The translations under genes and the position numbers were made by a program. Shown here piece after piece: positions 25,307 through 26,837 of a DNA stretch of 26,837 bases. Below the pieces are notes generated by a model that had not been told where the DNA came from, made no database searches, and was given only the letters and a program-made list of their open reading frames with translations. Positions within the stretch are counted from its first letter, which is position 1; every line of letters starts with the position of its first letter. The stretch is from an uncultured Eubacteriales bacterium (GTDB taxonomy: Bacteria; Bacillota; Clostridia; Peptostreptococcales; Anaerovoracaceae), in contig UQOC01000028.1 in the NCBI GenBank assembly GCA_900542565.1, positions 1 through 26,837 of the forward strand, in the 5' to 3' direction.

Positions 25307-26689
25307 TCATACCTCCCCAAAAAAATTGTTATTTTTTCTGGATATCATTTGATCCAGCCTGTCTATATATACCCTGTAATTGGACACATTGGGCACCCGT
25401 TCCAGTCTGTTCTCGGCAGGATAATACCTTTTGCTTATCCCGCCGGCGCCCAAAGCCAAGATATCCTGTTTTTCTTCCATTATCCTTATGTTATATACGC
25501 TCGGCGTGTTGCCCTTGCAGTAGCCTACATTTTCCAAAGCTCCGGCCATATGCTTCTGACGGTAAAGGTAATATGGCCTGTATCCAGCCTGGGACAGCAT
25601 TTCCTTTCCTGCAACCAGCATATCCTGCACTGCGGTTCCATGGTCGTAGTGATAATCAGGGGCTTTTTCGATGAGCCTTGAAGCCTTTTTGACCGCAAGT
25701 GTGTGGACTGTTATGTTCTGCGGCCCCAGTCCTATCATCTCCCTCAGGGAGCTTTCAAAATCTTCTTTATCTTCTCCCGGCAGCCCTGCTATCAGGTCAG
25801 CGTTGATAATGAATCTTCCCGCATTTTGAGCCAGAGCAAAGGCTTTCCTGATATCATCAGCTTTGTGGGACCTGCCGATCAGCTCAAGGGTCTCATCCTT
25901 CATGGTCTGGGGATTTATGCTGATCCTGTCTATCCCTCTGTCCATAAGTACAGCAAGTTTATCTTCCGTTATGGTGTCAGGCCGTCCGGCTTCTACTGTA
26001 AATTCCTTTGTGCTGGAAAGGTCAAAAGCGTCCTGTACCCGTCTGATGAGGGTGTCCAGCTGCTGCCATGTCAGGGTAGTGGGAGTGCCTCCTCCTATGT
26101 ATACTGATTCTATGAGCATGTTCCTGTCTTTGGCTGCCCTGCCGGCATATTCTATTTCACGGTACAGAGCGTCAAGATATGCCTCTATTTCCCCCGGCCC
26201 CTCCTGATTTGAGGTAAAGGAGCAGTACAGACACCTGGTCGGACAAAACGGTATGCCTATATAAAGTCCAGCAGAATTTTCGGGCGGATCACCGCAGGTT
26301 TCCTGCTGGTAGCGGTACACATCCGTAAGCAGCCGGGCTTTTTCTTCACTCAGGAGATAATATCCTGTCAGTTTGTCAGTTACTGCTTTCTCACTGCCCA
26401 GTTTTTCAAAAAGTTCTCCTGTCAGCTTTACCGGCCTTACGCCTGTAAGGATGCCCCACGGCGGCCGCAGTCCCGTCAGCTGGCTGAGTCCTTTGTAGAT
26501 TTCCCTCTTGATGTAGTCTTTGCTGCCGAAGTCGTGTTCATTAAATACTATTGATACATCGCCGCATCCTGCCGGGCTTTCAGGTTCATCTTCAGTAAAA
26601 AGCCTGTACTGATCCGGTCTGAGGAAGATCTTTATAAGTTCGTTGTAATCGTATTTATCTTTTATATTTTCGATCAGGATATTATACAA
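25307..26689 (-). CDS. hemZ: HemZ-type radical SAM coproporphyrinogen dehydrogenase-like protein
   Basis: An oxygen-independent coproporphyrinogen oxidase-like radical AdoMet enzyme of the HemZ branch. The cluster motif is CPTRCLYC with Cys149, 153 and 156, followed by YIGGGTPTTL, EFTVEAGRPDTI, RISINPQTM and INADLIAGLPGE. HemZ proteins have an extra N-terminal domain of about 140 residues, present here. The frame is open to 26758, but that stretch overlaps the upstream gene. A TTG at 26689, with GAGG 8 nt before it, gives MYNILIENIKDKYDYN and 460 residues. It overlaps the upstream stop by 8 nt. True haem synthesis is not certain, as several HemN relatives act on other substrates. Confidence 0.88.
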   Translation of the reverse strand: MYNILIENIKDKYDYNELIKIFLRPDQYRLFTEDEPESPAGCGDVSIVFNEHDFGSKDYIKREIYKGLSQLTGLRPPWGILTGVRPVKLTGELFEKLGSEKAVTDKLTGYYLLSEEKARLLTDVYRYQQETCGDPPENSAGLYIGIPFCPTRCLYCSFTSNQEGPGEIEAYLDALYREIEYAGRAAKDRNMLIESVYIGGGTPTTLTWQQLDTLIRRVQDAFDLSSTKEFTVEAGRPDTITEDKLAVLMDRGIDRISINPQTMKDETLELIGRSHKADDIRKAFALAQNAGRFIINADLIAGLPGEDKEDFESSLREMIGLGPQNITVHTLAVKKASRLIEKAPDYHYDHGTAVQDMLVAGKEMLSQAGYRPYYLYRQKHMAGALENVGYCKGNTPSVYNIRIMEEKQDILALGAGGISKRYYPAENRLERVPNVSNYRVYIDRLDQMISRKNNNFFGEV

Positions 26690-26837
26690 AAGGGTTTCCT
26701 CTTTTTTCGTCTCCGATGGTAGTCTGTCCCATATGTCCCGGCAGCACAAGAGTATCATCCGGCAGATAGAACAGTTTGTCTTTGATTGAGTTTATCAGCT
26801 GCCTGAAATCTCCTCCATAAAAATCCGTTCTTCCGAT
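26682..26837 (-). CDS. Metallo-beta-lactamase-fold hydrolase, C-terminal end
   Basis: Only the last 51 codons are present, ending in TAA at 26684-26682. The fragment reads IGRTDFYGGDFRQLINSIKD, then a segment with LPDDTLVLPGHMGQTTIGDEKRGNPF, the typical end of glyoxalase II/YcbL-like hydrolases. The His in PGHMG is the last metal ligand. The rest lies beyond the right edge. The gene overlaps hemZ by 8 nt; a metallo-hydrolase before hemZ-hisS-aspS is a familiar order in Clostridia. Confidence 0.85.
   Translation of the reverse strand: MGRTDFYGGDFRQLINSIKDKLFYLPDDTLVLPGHMGQTTIGDEKRGNPFV

Noticed and set aside
25296..25310. Four-codon minigene (ATG AGA AAG TGT TGA) at the hisS start
   Set aside because: The ATG is only 1 nt after the GGGGAGG, too close to be used, and the frame has no regulatory codon pattern. 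It is a by-product of the hemZ stop and hisS start overlap.

Overview
The window reads as chromosomal DNA from an anaerobic Firmicute of the class Clostridia. The signs are strong AGGAGG-type ribosome binding sites, sigma-A promoters, a NADP/NAD/ferredoxin redox complex typical of acetogens and amino-acid fermenters, RNase J, a YlbF-family protein, HemZ, and B. subtilis-like gene neighbourhoods (mltG-trmR-trhP; nadD-yqeK-rsfS). Every recognised gene is on the minus strand, so the transcription order runs from the right edge to the left edge. No tRNA, rRNA, insertion sequence, prophage or CRISPR array was seen.

Right part (26837 down to 15538): a dense housekeeping series with overlaps or gaps of at most 75 nt. 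It starts with the end of a metallo-beta-lactamase-fold gene, then hemZ, hisS, aspS, a nadD with an unusual 200-residue N-terminal zinc-ribbon extension, yqeK, rsfS, leuS, rnj (RNase J) and a ylbF-family gene. Spacing suggests one long transcription unit for tRNA charging, NAD synthesis, ribosome silencing and RNA turnover.

Middle part (15510 down to 10680): efp has its own near-consensus promoter. It is followed by mltG, trmR, a U32-family tRNA hydroxylase gene (trhP) and a CNNM/CorC-type membrane protein gene. The mltG-trmR-trhP order matches the B. subtilis yrrL-yrrM-yrrO region and would make 5-methoxyuridine at tRNA position 34.

Redox operon (10674 down to 4777): a promoter with overlapping palindromes drives three genes for a NuoE-like, a NuoF-like and a giant GltD+NuoG-like protein. 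This matches the subunit plan of the Stn-type electron-bifurcating transhydrogenase (StnABC), which couples NADH, ferredoxin and NADP pools. A strong intrinsic terminator closes the operon.

Left part (4605 down to 1): two orphan exported proteins, one secreted and one lipoprotein, precede the leucine operon. That operon begins with a consensus promoter and a 22-codon leader peptide rich in Leu, Ile and Val. A long leader hairpin and a perfect 13-bp intrinsic terminator follow, then leuA and leuC, which runs off the left edge. This looks like classical ribosome-mediated transcription attenuation.

The observations most worth following are the leucine attenuator, the Stn-type operon with its degenerate molybdopterin-like domain, and the zinc-ribbon-NadD fusion with a possible internal start.
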